Below are positions 39,947 through 52,046 of a stretch of 64,000 bases of DNA, one piece after another. The position numbers and the translations under genes were made by a program. The DNA lies in the NCBI RefSeq assembly GCF_027474525.2, contig NZ_CP114882.2, positions 3,038,001 to 3,102,000 on the forward strand. Direction: 5' to 3'. The notes below the pieces were generated by a model. It was not told the origin of the DNA, did no database searches, and worked only from the letters and a program-made list of their open reading frames with translations. This DNA is from Flavobacterium lacustre (GTDB lineage: Bacteria > Bacteroidota > Bacteroidia > Flavobacteriales > Flavobacteriaceae). How positions within the stretch are numbered: position 1 is the stretch's first letter; each line of letters begins with the position of its first letter.

Positions 39947-40867
39947 CTATTCTATTATTCTATTAATCAATTCAAGATGATTTTTAATTGAAATCTTTTT
40001 AACTGTACCTAATCCTGGGTATTTAGATTCTTCAAAACATTTCAAAAGTTCATCTGTAGCTGAATTTTGAATATTCTTGCTTTTTATAAAAGTTACAGCT
40101 TTTTCCAAGGCTTCTGCAAATTTCCCTTGAATATTTGCTCTGTCGTAATTACTGGTAGAAGTAAAATGTCTAATCCAAACTTCTTTATTTTCTTTTTGGT
40201 ACGTTAAATGAATTGCGACTGCATAAGGTGCACTTCCCCCTTCGATAAAATCGCTCACTAGAACGGTATAATCTGAAAATCCATAATATTTATCTTCTTT
40301 ATAGAATAAATGTTCTTCAGAAAACCTTTCTTCTGCCATTTCTAAATAATCACTATTTCTTTTTTGCCCATTAAAATTATCATCAAGTCTGATTAAACAC
40401 TTTGTATCTTGAAGTTTCCTTTTTAAGGTTTTATTTTCAGCAGAAACAATATATTTTACTTCTGGCGAAGTAACTAATTTTAAAAAACTCTCATTGCTAG
40501 TATCAGTTAATTCAGTGCAAATAACCATTACATCATTATATGTAGTTTCTACAATAAGTCGAGAAATTTCCTCGTACTTATTTGTAACTATAAAAGCGGG
40601 AATCCATTTTGAAACATCACCTAAGCATCCATTTAAACCCTCAAAAATTTGATTGGTATTTTTTATATCACCAACTTGAGGATTAAGGACTAATGCAAAT
40701 TTGACGTTGCATTCTATTAATTTAGGTAATGCCAATCTCATACTGTTAAATGTATCTTTAACTGGTTCAATGATTGGTATTACGTTATTAATATCACCAA
40801 GAACATCCGCAAATTCACGTAATGCTATTAATTCAAATTGACGACCTCTTAAAAATGGAAAATACAT
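39947..40867 (-). CDS. Beta-family (sce7725-like) protein
   Basis: 306 residues that begin MYFPFLRGRQFELIALREFA, the signature of the phage T4 beta-like family. Further segments are IPIIEPVKDTFNSMR, a TIM-like series of strands (KFALVLNPQVGD, AFIVTN, VMVICTELTD) and FIEGGSAPYAVAIHLTY. The family is repeatedly found next to sce7726 genes; its biochemical function is not known. Spacing to both neighbours is 4-5 bp. Confidence 0.75.
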   Translation of the reverse strand: MYFPFLRGRQFELIALREFADVLGDINNVIPIIEPVKDTFNSMRLALPKLIECNVKFALVLNPQVGDIKNTNQIFEGLNGCLGDVSKWIPAFIVTNKYEEISRLIVETTYNDVMVICTELTDTSNESFLKLVTSPEVKYIVSAENKTLKRKLQDTKCLIRLDDNFNGQKRNSDYLEMAEERFSEEHLFYKEDKYYGFSDYTVLVSDFIEGGSAPYAVAIHLTYQKENKEVWIRHFTSTSNYDRANIQGKFAEALEKAVTFIKSKNIQNSATDELLKCFEESKYPGLGTVKKISIKNHLELINRIIE

Positions 40868-40871
40868 AGAA

Positions 40872-41750
40872 TTAGATTTGAATAGATTTATTAAGTTTAA
40901 CTAATAATTGTGCATGCACCTTTTCATTAATATTCATTGCAAGTCCCATTTGTCTCAATTCCTTTTGAAAAGTTGCTATTTTTAGAGTATTAGACTTTCT
41001 TAATTTTAGTTGATTAATAAATAATCTATTTAGTTCATCTGATGGAATTTCTGCTATTAATTCTTCACATTTTGAAAACATATTAAAACTATTCATTTCT
41101 GGTAATTTCCCATAATAATTTTTAATAATGTCTTTATATTCCGAAGTTCTTATAGACCTTATGATTGTATTAGGACATATTTCAGAATTTTCTACAGAAG
41201 CCCGAATCTCTTTCATTTTCAGAGATTTATTTCGTTCTACTAAAATAATAATTCCAACTGATTCGTCATATTTTAAATACTTATCAGCTAAAGCTTCATG
41301 GGTTATTATATAATTATGTTTAAATATTTTTTTATAATCTAATAACTGGTTGCTTAATCTTTTATTTGAATCTAATTCTGTCTTAATTTCAAAAGCTTTA
41401 CTAGTTCCATTAAACATTACAATATCTGCAATTGAATTACCTACTCTAAATTCATTGATAGCTACCGTATTTTTTACGCCATATTTATCTAGAAGTAATT
41501 CATTTATAAAGGTATTTTTATAAATGTACTCATTACGGTACTTAGATTTTAGTTCTTTATAAATATAACTTATATAATCATGATATGTATTAAACTTAAT
41601 TCCAACTTGTGCTAGGTCATATTTTTTAATATTGGAATTTATAAATGAATAGTCATCATTTTGAATTAATTTTGAAAAATAAGTACTTGAAAAAACGGAA
41701 GAATAACTTCTCATTTTGTTTATCACAAAATTATTGTCAACATGTTTCAT
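40872..41750 (-). CDS. sce7726-family protein, PD-(D/E)XK nuclease-like
   Basis: 292 residues. The centre reads INELLLDKYGVKNTVAINEF, then GNSIADIVMFNGTSKAFEIKTELD, a D...ExK arrangement of a restriction-like fold, and RLSNQLLDYKKIF. This matches the sce7726 family as I recall it. C-terminal part is helical. First gene of the minus-strand operon sce7726-beta-RES, with a TATATTTG -7 box 27 bp before the ATG. Confidence 0.75.
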   Translation of the reverse strand: MKHVDNNFVINKMRSYSSVFSSTYFSKLIQNDDYSFINSNIKKYDLAQVGIKFNTYHDYISYIYKELKSKYRNEYIYKNTFINELLLDKYGVKNTVAINEFRVGNSIADIVMFNGTSKAFEIKTELDSNKRLSNQLLDYKKIFKHNYIITHEALADKYLKYDESVGIIILVERNKSLKMKEIRASVENSEICPNTIIRSIRTSEYKDIIKNYYGKLPEMNSFNMFSKCEELIAEIPSDELNRLFINQLKLRKSNTLKIATFQKELRQMGLAMNINEKVHAQLLVKLNKSIQI

Positions 41751-41776
41751 TTATACTTAATTTCAATTTATCCGTA

Positions 41777-41784
41777 CAAATATA
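41777..41784 (-). promoter_or_regulatory. -7 box of the sce7726 operon
   Basis: On the minus strand TATATTTG, matching TAnnTTTG, 27 bp before the ATG at 41750. The -33 box is not evident. Confidence 0.5.
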
Positions 41785-41911
41785 AACATTTTGAACTTAT
41801 TCTTTTTATAATTAGAATTTAGCACAAAACAATCATTAAAAATAGATTAAGCAATATCCCTCTTTTTATTATATTTGTCCCATTAACACTTTGAAAGTTC
41901 TTAGTCCGATT

Positions 41912-41931
41912 GGTACCCTCATTGGTACCCT
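41912..41931. repeat. Recombinase arm-type sites, right end
   Basis: GGTACCCT at 41912-41919 and 41924-41931, with the same 12-bp period and orientation as the pair at 26984-27003. Confidence 0.65.
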
Positions 41932-41989
41932 GTAAAATATAGCTCTGTAAAACATTGAAAACATTGGCTTGAAGCGATTTAAAGAGGAA

Positions 41990-42002
41990 CCTCTTTCTCC
42001 GC
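41990..42002 (+). other. attR core (tRNA-Ser 3' end-like)
   Basis: CCTCTTTCTCCGC, the second 13-bp copy, followed by AGAATTC and a terminator. Marks the right end of the element. Confidence 0.65.
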
Positions 42003-42008
42003 AGAATT

Positions 42009-42045
42009 CGGGAAGCACTTTAAACAAAGGCTTCCCGTTTTTTTT
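42009..42045 (+). terminator. Terminator after attR, probably of the original tRNA gene
   Basis: CGGGAAGC (42009-42016), 13-base loop, GCTTCCCG (42030-42037) and eight T. Since attR is followed by host DNA, this is likely the native terminator of the target tRNA-Ser. Confidence 0.7.
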
Positions 42046-42514
42046 ACCCCTGTTTTTTACTCAAATTACCCACAAACTTCACAATACCAAAACAGATAAA
42101 CTTTTGAATTAACAAAAAACTCAAATACTACTGCAAAAAAAATTGATTTCATCAACACAGATAATGATGCATTATCTTCCTGAAAAGCTACTATCAGAGA
42201 ATTATTAGTTAAAAACGACATTGAAATCATTGAAGGAATTAAAATTATACCGAGCAAATGGAAGTTTAGGAGAAAGTAAAATCTCAACTACTAGGTATTT
42301 TTAAAACCAAAGAAACATATACTAAAAGAGCATTTTATAATAGATTTTCACTCTTTTTGTTACTTTAAAAACAATTATTTTGTCATAAATAGTTACTGAC
42401 TTTATGAAAACAATATCAACAAAATATTGAAAACAATGCGTTCTATAACATTGTTAGACGTTTCTCAGTCCATAAAAACACTTTCGGTCAAAGTATTTAT
42501 AATACAACTTATAT
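42046..42514. other. Gene-poor flank with decayed coding trace
   Basis: No intact gene. A plus-strand frame from 42100 to the TAA at 42277-42279 is interrupted by one TGA (42181) and gives peptides ending SKWKFRRK; it may be a decayed gene end. The rest is AT-rich with nothing recognised. Confidence 0.25.
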
Positions 42515-43213
42515 TTAGCAAATCAACAACAACCGATATTCGCCTTTATTTTCTATTGGTGCTCTGTGAATACAAGGTAGCACCTGTTGTTGTGGATGAT
42601 CTACCGCCAAGCGCCATAGATGGCCTAATCCTAAATTAACAGGTACTGCATGAGGTAGCGCCTGATAATGCAAATCAAAATAATTTTCCTTCAAAAAGTC
42701 TTCAAATTCCTCCGATGGGCCGTCATGTAAGGCTGCTAATTTATTCCGAATTTCAGGAATTAGAATTTTTTGTTTCGCTTGCGCATTTGAAATAATATCA
42801 CTTGCTGCTCCGTGATAGGTGCATAAAAAAGTATCTGTTGCAATGGGCGAACGATCCACATGAAACGAATATACATCTGTGGATATGAAATCAAATTCAT
42901 CATCACGTTCATAACATTTAAGTAAATTAAGAGCCGGAGAGGCTCCGAAATCGGTTAACAACCGTAAATCATTTAAGATAATTTCCCTTGCTATATTTCC
43001 CTTTTCTGATAGTTGAAGTGCCAATAAATCTTTAGGATAAACCTCCGTTATATTTTCTTTTATCTTTAATTTGGCTACAATCTCGTTAAAATCTCCATCC
43101 AAATTTCGGTACCAACACAAGGCATTCCTTTCTCCCTTAAAATCCGTATGTACAAGTTCAGAAAAACCGGATACCGTTCCAATTTGGTTACTATCTGAAA
43201 AAATATTGTGCAT
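42515..43213 (-). CDS. DUF1826 protein
   Basis: 232 residues. The DUF1826 pattern is visible: ALCWYRN near residue 31, LLTDFGASPALNLLKCYERD, then FHVDRSPIATDTFLCTYHGAAS and the end GLGHLWRLAVDHPQQQVLPCIHRAP. DUF1826 genes often sit near CobW-type zinc metallochaperones; none is here. The His/Cys pattern HVDR...CTYHG and CIHRAP may bind metal. A -7 box lies at 43250-43257 on the minus strand. Confidence 0.75.
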   Translation of the reverse strand: MHNIFSDSNQIGTVSGFSELVHTDFKGERNALCWYRNLDGDFNEIVAKLKIKENITEVYPKDLLALQLSEKGNIAREIILNDLRLLTDFGASPALNLLKCYERDDEFDFISTDVYSFHVDRSPIATDTFLCTYHGAASDIISNAQAKQKILIPEIRNKLAALHDGPSEEFEDFLKENYFDLHYQALPHAVPVNLGLGHLWRLAVDHPQQQVLPCIHRAPIENKGEYRLLLIC

Positions 43214-43249
43214 AGTATGATATTAAGAAGCTAGTTTATTCATGCGTTA

Positions 43250-43257
43250 CAAAATTA
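43250..43257 (-). promoter_or_regulatory. -7 box of the DUF1826 gene
   Basis: TAATTTTG on the minus strand, 37 bp ahead of the ATG at 43213. No clear -33 box. Confidence 0.4.
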
Positions 43258-43447
43258 TGTAATAGTAGTTAGCTACGCCATAATTATTTTATAAACTTTA
43301 ATATTTACCCAAATACACAAAATCACTGTAAAGCGTATATGTAATAAAATACTGTTAATTAATTCTCTTTAAATCTAACAAAACCATATCAAAAAATTGT
43401 AAAACAAAATCTCTTTTATCTTACAGTTTTTTTGTTATAATAGGCTA

Positions 43448-47155
<3,708 letters not shown>

Positions 47156-47220
47156 CTATATTTTTGCTTTATTCAATGCTTTAAAACTCTTTTTACAGTA
47201 TCTGATTTATTATCCTTAAA

Positions 47221-49701
47221 TTATTTCTTGTTTTCGGTTTTCCATTTCAAAAGTTGCAAATAATAACCAGCAACTACAGACCTAGCCTTAAAACCTACCA
47301 TATTCCCGTCTAAAGTCTCATGCCAATCACTTAATGGAACTCTACTATTAGTTTCATTTGCATATTTCCAAATTGGATCTACTATCGCATCAAAATCCTC
47401 CTGATTATCTGTCAAAGTAGCTGTCCACATTATCCAGTCAGATTTAGTATAATTTTCACGGCTGTCTAATGGTAAACCATATTTATTTTGTTTCGTCAAA
47501 TAATAAGCAATTTCTGTTTTTCTAATAGTTGAAGGAAAAACATTAAGATCTAAAATGGTATCCCAAGCCAAGTTGTACTTTTGACTCCATGTTCCCGGTT
47601 TTTCAAAAGCTAAAGTGTAATGATCATTATCTTTTGCCAATTCCATCCACTTTAAAGCCATTTCTTTTGCTTCAGCTATATATTCTCTCTCCGTTTTTTT
47701 ATCCCCTAAGATTCCAGCTAACTTTCCATAGGCTGCCAATGCTTCAATAGCTTTTGCAGAAAGATTTGCATTTCTAGCCAAATGTCCAGCAAAGTCGTCT
47801 GTAGATAATTGGTTTTCAGGATCAAAACCACTTTTTCTTAAGTAAGTAGCCCATTCTGTAAGTGTTGCCCAATGTTTTTTGGCATAATTAGCATTGCCTT
47901 CCTGTTGTGCAATTGCCGCTACAACAATAATTGCATTTCCTGCTTCTTCAACCGGCATATCTTCTCCATAAGTTTGTCCTGTAGCAATAGGGTATGTTCC
48001 TAAGTCATGTGCAGGAAAAGGCTTTTTCCATTTTCCAGATTCACTGTAATAAAAAATTCCATTCAACATCCCTTCCATTAATTTGGGATTGTATAATAAA
48101 AATAAAGGTGCTGATGGATATGTTAAATCGACCGTATTTACAGAGCCATTACTGTTATTTTCTTTTGATAGAAAAAGAATATCTCCGTTTGGAGCTTCAG
48201 TAATAGAGTGCGCTGCAATAGCTTCTCTGTATGCTAAAACACATAAATCAGCATATTTCTTACCACCCGCTTTTGTAGCGTCTAACTTCAGCTGAGCATC
48301 AAAATCATTGCATCTTTGCATTATTTTTTTGTACTCTTTATGCGCTTGATAAAACTCCCCTTCTATTGTATTCCCGTCTTTTTTCCACCATGGTTTTAGG
48401 TTCGTGCCAAAATAATTTACTGCATATAATTCATCATAACCTAACATAAATAATTGCTCTATCTCTTTGTTATCAACAGTGCCTATATCGATAATAGTAT
48501 TCATCAACAAATTAGTTCCTTTTTTATTTGATGAATTTGGAACTGCTTTATTGGATAAAAAAGGCTCTAAACTTTTATTTGAAGAAGAAATATATTGTTT
48601 GGCATTTTTAGAAGATGGTATTGCTACATAAGCATATCCCCAATCGATACGTAAATCATCCCCTTTTTTTTGAAGAATCGGCTGCTCTGCAGTTCCTGCT
48701 TTAAGAATTGATAAATTATCTTGGTTGTATTTCCATGCTTCCACTTTTTGTCCTGGTGAATCAACAGCAAGAGCACTTGAAGCTCCAAAATAAAGTTGCA
48801 CGTTATGCTTCTTATTATCATTAGCACTAACAACAACCGAAACATAAGTTACCGGTCTACTTAATAATTTTAAATCATCTAAAAGAAGTGGTGATGTAAA
48901 TGTTACTTTAAGTTGAGTTTTACCACAATCAAACGTATATTTTGTACTTGTTGCTTCTAAAGTTACCTTTGTTTGATTTGCTTTAAGTATTTCTATATTT
49001 TTCATTGAAAGATCCTCAGTAACTAAACCAGCATCCAACCATTGTCCTCCAGCCGTGTTCTCAATATGAATAGCAAGTACATTGTTTTTACTTTTTAGCT
49101 TTTTAATAACGGCTTTTTCAATTTCAATAAATTTATATTGATGTTTCCATCCGCTTACATCATAAATTTTTTCTCCATTAAGATATACATGGATATTATC
49201 ATCATGACGTAATTTTAAGAACAAACTTTTTAAGTTTTTATCTTTCAAATCAAAAGTTCTTCTGAACCAAAGATTTTTAGATTTCCAACTCGTTTTTGCC
49301 TGGGAATCATCATCTGTAAAAGGAGCTTGACCTGATTTCCAAGAAGAATCATTAAAATCACTTGTAAACCAATTGTCTGCAGGTGCTAATTCGGAGTATT
49401 TTGCAGTGTATTCTTCTTCGTCAGTAGTTGGCAATACTGTTTTGTAGTTTATAGATTGATTGCCTAAAAACCTATATATTTTTCCATCAACTTTTACTAA
49501 TCCTGTTAATGAATGGTCTGTTCCTGTCCAGTGTTGAGTTGCAGTACCATTTAGTTCATTTCCTACTGACCAAATGCTTTGATAAGGGGTATGTGTAACT
49601 AAAGGGTATGCTGGCGCCCTTAATTCTTGCGCATTACTCTTATTACTTATAATCAGTACAATTGCTATTATTAATATATTAAATTTTGTAATTATCTTCA
49701 T
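47221..49701 (-). CDS. Glutaminase A-like protein (DUF5127/DUF4965/DUF1793)
   Basis: 826 residues with a signal peptide. Typical of the family: APAYPLVTHTPYQSIWSVGN at the mature start, WFRRTFDLKDKNLKSLFLKL (jelly-roll), then AYREAIAAHSI, GTYPIATGQTYGEDMPVEEAGN and SDWIMWTATL, characteristic of the six-hairpin DUF1793 part. In Bacteroidota polysaccharide loci such proteins are common beside glycosidases; whether they are glutaminases or glycosidases is unsettled. Own -7 box at 49804-49811 (TATATTTG). Confidence 0.8.
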   Translation of the reverse strand: MKIITKFNILIIAIVLIISNKSNAQELRAPAYPLVTHTPYQSIWSVGNELNGTATQHWTGTDHSLTGLVKVDGKIYRFLGNQSINYKTVLPTTDEEEYTAKYSELAPADNWFTSDFNDSSWKSGQAPFTDDDSQAKTSWKSKNLWFRRTFDLKDKNLKSLFLKLRHDDNIHVYLNGEKIYDVSGWKHQYKFIEIEKAVIKKLKSKNNVLAIHIENTAGGQWLDAGLVTEDLSMKNIEILKANQTKVTLEATSTKYTFDCGKTQLKVTFTSPLLLDDLKLLSRPVTYVSVVVSANDNKKHNVQLYFGASSALAVDSPGQKVEAWKYNQDNLSILKAGTAEQPILQKKGDDLRIDWGYAYVAIPSSKNAKQYISSSNKSLEPFLSNKAVPNSSNKKGTNLLMNTIIDIGTVDNKEIEQLFMLGYDELYAVNYFGTNLKPWWKKDGNTIEGEFYQAHKEYKKIMQRCNDFDAQLKLDATKAGGKKYADLCVLAYREAIAAHSITEAPNGDILFLSKENNSNGSVNTVDLTYPSAPLFLLYNPKLMEGMLNGIFYYSESGKWKKPFPAHDLGTYPIATGQTYGEDMPVEEAGNAIIVVAAIAQQEGNANYAKKHWATLTEWATYLRKSGFDPENQLSTDDFAGHLARNANLSAKAIEALAAYGKLAGILGDKKTEREYIAEAKEMALKWMELAKDNDHYTLAFEKPGTWSQKYNLAWDTILDLNVFPSTIRKTEIAYYLTKQNKYGLPLDSRENYTKSDWIMWTATLTDNQEDFDAIVDPIWKYANETNSRVPLSDWHETLDGNMVGFKARSVVAGYYLQLLKWKTENKK

Positions 49702-49963
49702 AAGTGAATTTTAGTTAAATGAATAATTGGTTTATTTTTAAAATCAAAACATTTCATACAGAAGTTTGTTTTTAAAATATGGTTAGTAATTCGTTAATAA
49801 CAACAAATATAGTAAAACGATTTAGTGAGTAATAAAAAAACACATACTCCATTTTATTATATGGCCATAATGTTTTAATTTAAAACCAATAAAAAAAATT
49901 AATAAAAACCTAAATTTTAGAATTAAAGAGTTTATTGAAAATTTCATCCGTGAGGTAAAATTT
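49702..49963 (-). promoter_or_regulatory. Upstream region of the glutaminase-like gene
   Basis: About 260 bases. TATATTTG on the minus strand at 49804-49811 gives a predicted leader of about 95 bases. Otherwise AT-rich. Confidence 0.45.
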
Positions 49964-49994
49964 AAAATCCCATCTTGTAACAAGATGGGATTTT
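49964..49994. terminator. Terminator after the GH97 gene
   Basis: AAAATCCCATCTTG (49964-49977), loop TAA, CAAGATGGGATTTT (49981-49994): perfect 14-bp stem right behind the GH97 stop, so the glutaminase-like and GH2 genes are a separate transcript. Confidence 0.75.
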
Positions 49995-50011
49995 ATTTAA
50001 CAATAAACTTA

Positions 50012-51979
50012 TTATCTAATTTGCTTTTCGTCTAAAACTGCAGCCCATCCGCCATTTCTCACCATCTTTATTTTTACAGTACTATTATTGTCTACTGTTA
50101 ATGTTTTTTTTCTGTAATCCATCGCTTGATATCCTGCATTAATTCCGTCTTCAAATGATGTCAAATTGTATTTTTTATCTTTTAAAAAGTCTAATTTAAT
50201 TTCAAAATTCCTTTCTTTCTCAGCGCCATTAGTTATTCCTCCTATAAACCACTTTGTTCCTTTTCTTTTGGCTACAATGGCATACTCGCCAACCTTAGCT
50301 TCTAGTACCACGGTTTCATCCCAAGTAGTTGGTACAGCAGTTATAAATTCGGTGCTTTCTTTTTCTTTATAATAATTGGTAGGACTATCCGCAAGCATTT
50401 GTATACCACTTTCAAAAACCACAAAAAGAGCAAGCTGATAGGCTCTGGTGCCAATACTTGCAGAATTAGGTCGCTCTGATATGTATACTTCCGGCTGCAT
50501 ACTTATCATGGCTCCAGGAGTATAATCCATAGCTCCAACAGCATTACGCATAAATGGAAAGTACACGCTATTATCAGGTCTACATCCTCCCATTTGTTCC
50601 ATTCCTCGAACACCTTCATAGGAGATTAGATTAGGATATTTATATTCTAACCCAGATGGTTTAAAAGCTCCATGAAAGTCCACAAATATTTTATGTTTTG
50701 CAGCTTCTTTTACTACATTTTCATAGTAATTAACCATTACTTGATCACTACGATCCATGAAGTCAATTTTCACACCTGCAACTCCCCATTCACTAAACGT
50801 TTTAAAAAGTTCCATATTTTTATCAACGGTAAGCCAAGTAAGCCATAACACGACACCCACATTTTTTTCCTTTCCATAGCGTATTAGTTCGTGTACATTC
50901 ACATTTGCATTTGGTGAATAAGGATCAGTTGTACTATTAGCCCAACCTTCATCCATAATAATGTATTTAACACCATTTTTTGAAGCAAAATCTATAAAAT
51001 ACTTATACGTATCTAAATTGCACCCAGCAACAAAATTAACATCTGGACCAAACGGTGAAGCTCCGTTCCACCATTCCCAACTAGCTTGCCCCGGTATTAT
51101 CCAAGAAGTATCTTTTAGCTCATTTTTAGGTGCCAATTTTAAAGTCATTGTATTTTCAATAAGTTGCTTATCATTTTTGGTGATAACAAAGTAACGCCAT
51201 GGGAAATTTCGTGTCCCAGTTGTTTTTGCAATATAATTAGCTTCTTTTACAATAGCGACACTTCGGTCTCCATCTGGTCCAAATTCTAAAGGAACTTTTG
51301 GAAACGTAGATACAATTCCACTACCAGTTCCTTTTACAAACATTCCTGGATAGTCAGACAAATCAGATTCACTAATTAATATCTTATAATTCTTTTTTGT
51401 GTCAATTAGAATAGGGAGTGTTGACATCTTATCTGAAGGTTTCCAATTACTCGATTGAATATGAGAATATTCTTCTTCAGATGATGTTTTAAATCCTCTA
51501 GTTTGTTGAAGGTGTAGCAGGTAATTACCTGTAAAGTTTACCGAAAAATCTTCATTTACGACTTCAATTTCACTTTTTTTATTGGTTATAAAACGATGTG
51601 CAATACCATCATTAAAAGCACGAAATTCTACTGAATAGCCTTCCTTAAAATTTAATACTAAATAATTATAACTAGCTGTAACCGATGCATATTTAAGAGG
51701 AACGACAGGATGTATCACTTCACTTTTGTTTCCTTTTTTAGTTCCGGATAAGGAAGGATTCAGTCCTAAAGTTTCGTTTTTAAGAATTAATGCAATATGG
51801 TTTTTGGATGCTAATTCTTCGTTTCCAATACTAATTGAATAATATATTTTATCTGCCAGAGCAATTGAAACTTTTATGGATCCGTTTGGTGATAGTAGTT
51901 CAAAATTCCTTTTTTGTGCTTCGCTGGTGCTCCATCCAAACAGTAAAAAAAAGCACGTTAGTAATTTAATTGTTTTCAT
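50012..51979 (-). CDS. GH97 glycosidase
   Basis: 655 residues with a signal peptide (cleavage near SEAQ, residue 21). GH97 layout: N-terminal beta-sandwich (SPNGSIKVSIALADKIYYSI, FRAFNDGIAHRF), TIM barrel from about 300 (WEWWNGASPFGPDVNF, KYIIMDEGW), C-terminal beta domain. Asp406 in GVKIDFMDR stands where retaining members (alpha-galactosidase type) carry their nucleophile, in contrast to SusB-like inverting enzymes; that hints at alpha-galactosidase rather than alpha-glucosidase. Followed 67 bp upstream by a GH31 gene on the same strand. Confidence 0.85.
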   Translation of the reverse strand: MKTIKLLTCFFLLFGWSTSEAQKRNFELLSPNGSIKVSIALADKIYYSISIGNEELASKNHIALILKNETLGLNPSLSGTKKGNKSEVIHPVVPLKYASVTASYNYLVLNFKEGYSVEFRAFNDGIAHRFITNKKSEIEVVNEDFSVNFTGNYLLHLQQTRGFKTSSEEEYSHIQSSNWKPSDKMSTLPILIDTKKNYKILISESDLSDYPGMFVKGTGSGIVSTFPKVPLEFGPDGDRSVAIVKEANYIAKTTGTRNFPWRYFVITKNDKQLIENTMTLKLAPKNELKDTSWIIPGQASWEWWNGASPFGPDVNFVAGCNLDTYKYFIDFASKNGVKYIIMDEGWANSTTDPYSPNANVNVHELIRYGKEKNVGVVLWLTWLTVDKNMELFKTFSEWGVAGVKIDFMDRSDQVMVNYYENVVKEAAKHKIFVDFHGAFKPSGLEYKYPNLISYEGVRGMEQMGGCRPDNSVYFPFMRNAVGAMDYTPGAMISMQPEVYISERPNSASIGTRAYQLALFVVFESGIQMLADSPTNYYKEKESTEFITAVPTTWDETVVLEAKVGEYAIVAKRKGTKWFIGGITNGAEKERNFEIKLDFLKDKKYNLTSFEDGINAGYQAMDYRKKTLTVDNNSTVKIKMVRNGGWAAVLDEKQIR

Positions 51980-52046
51980 ATTTAATTGTTTTTTTTTATA
52001 TAAATTTTATTCTTTGCATTCTTTTTATTTTTTATTTATAACTGAA

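Larger units (their letters stand above)
26825..42002. mobile_element. 15.2-kb integrative element at a tRNA-Ser 3' end
   Basis: Bounded by two direct 13-bp copies of CCTCTTTCTCCGC (26825-26837 and 41990-42002). The left copy, in context AATCCCTCTTTCTCCGC, reads as the 3' end of a Bacteroidota tRNA-Ser. Tyrosine recombinase gene lies 270 bp inside the left end, with GGTACCCT arm-type repeats at both ends. It contains regulators, a possible HUH protein, a methyltransferase-helicase-nuclease operon, a serine recombinase and a RES operon. No conjugation genes, so it would need helper transfer. Boundaries are read from the repeats alone. Confidence 0.75.

Noticed and set aside
41940..42005. Complete tRNA gene at attR
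   Set aside because: The bases before the core do not fold into a cloverleaf; only the 3' end remains.
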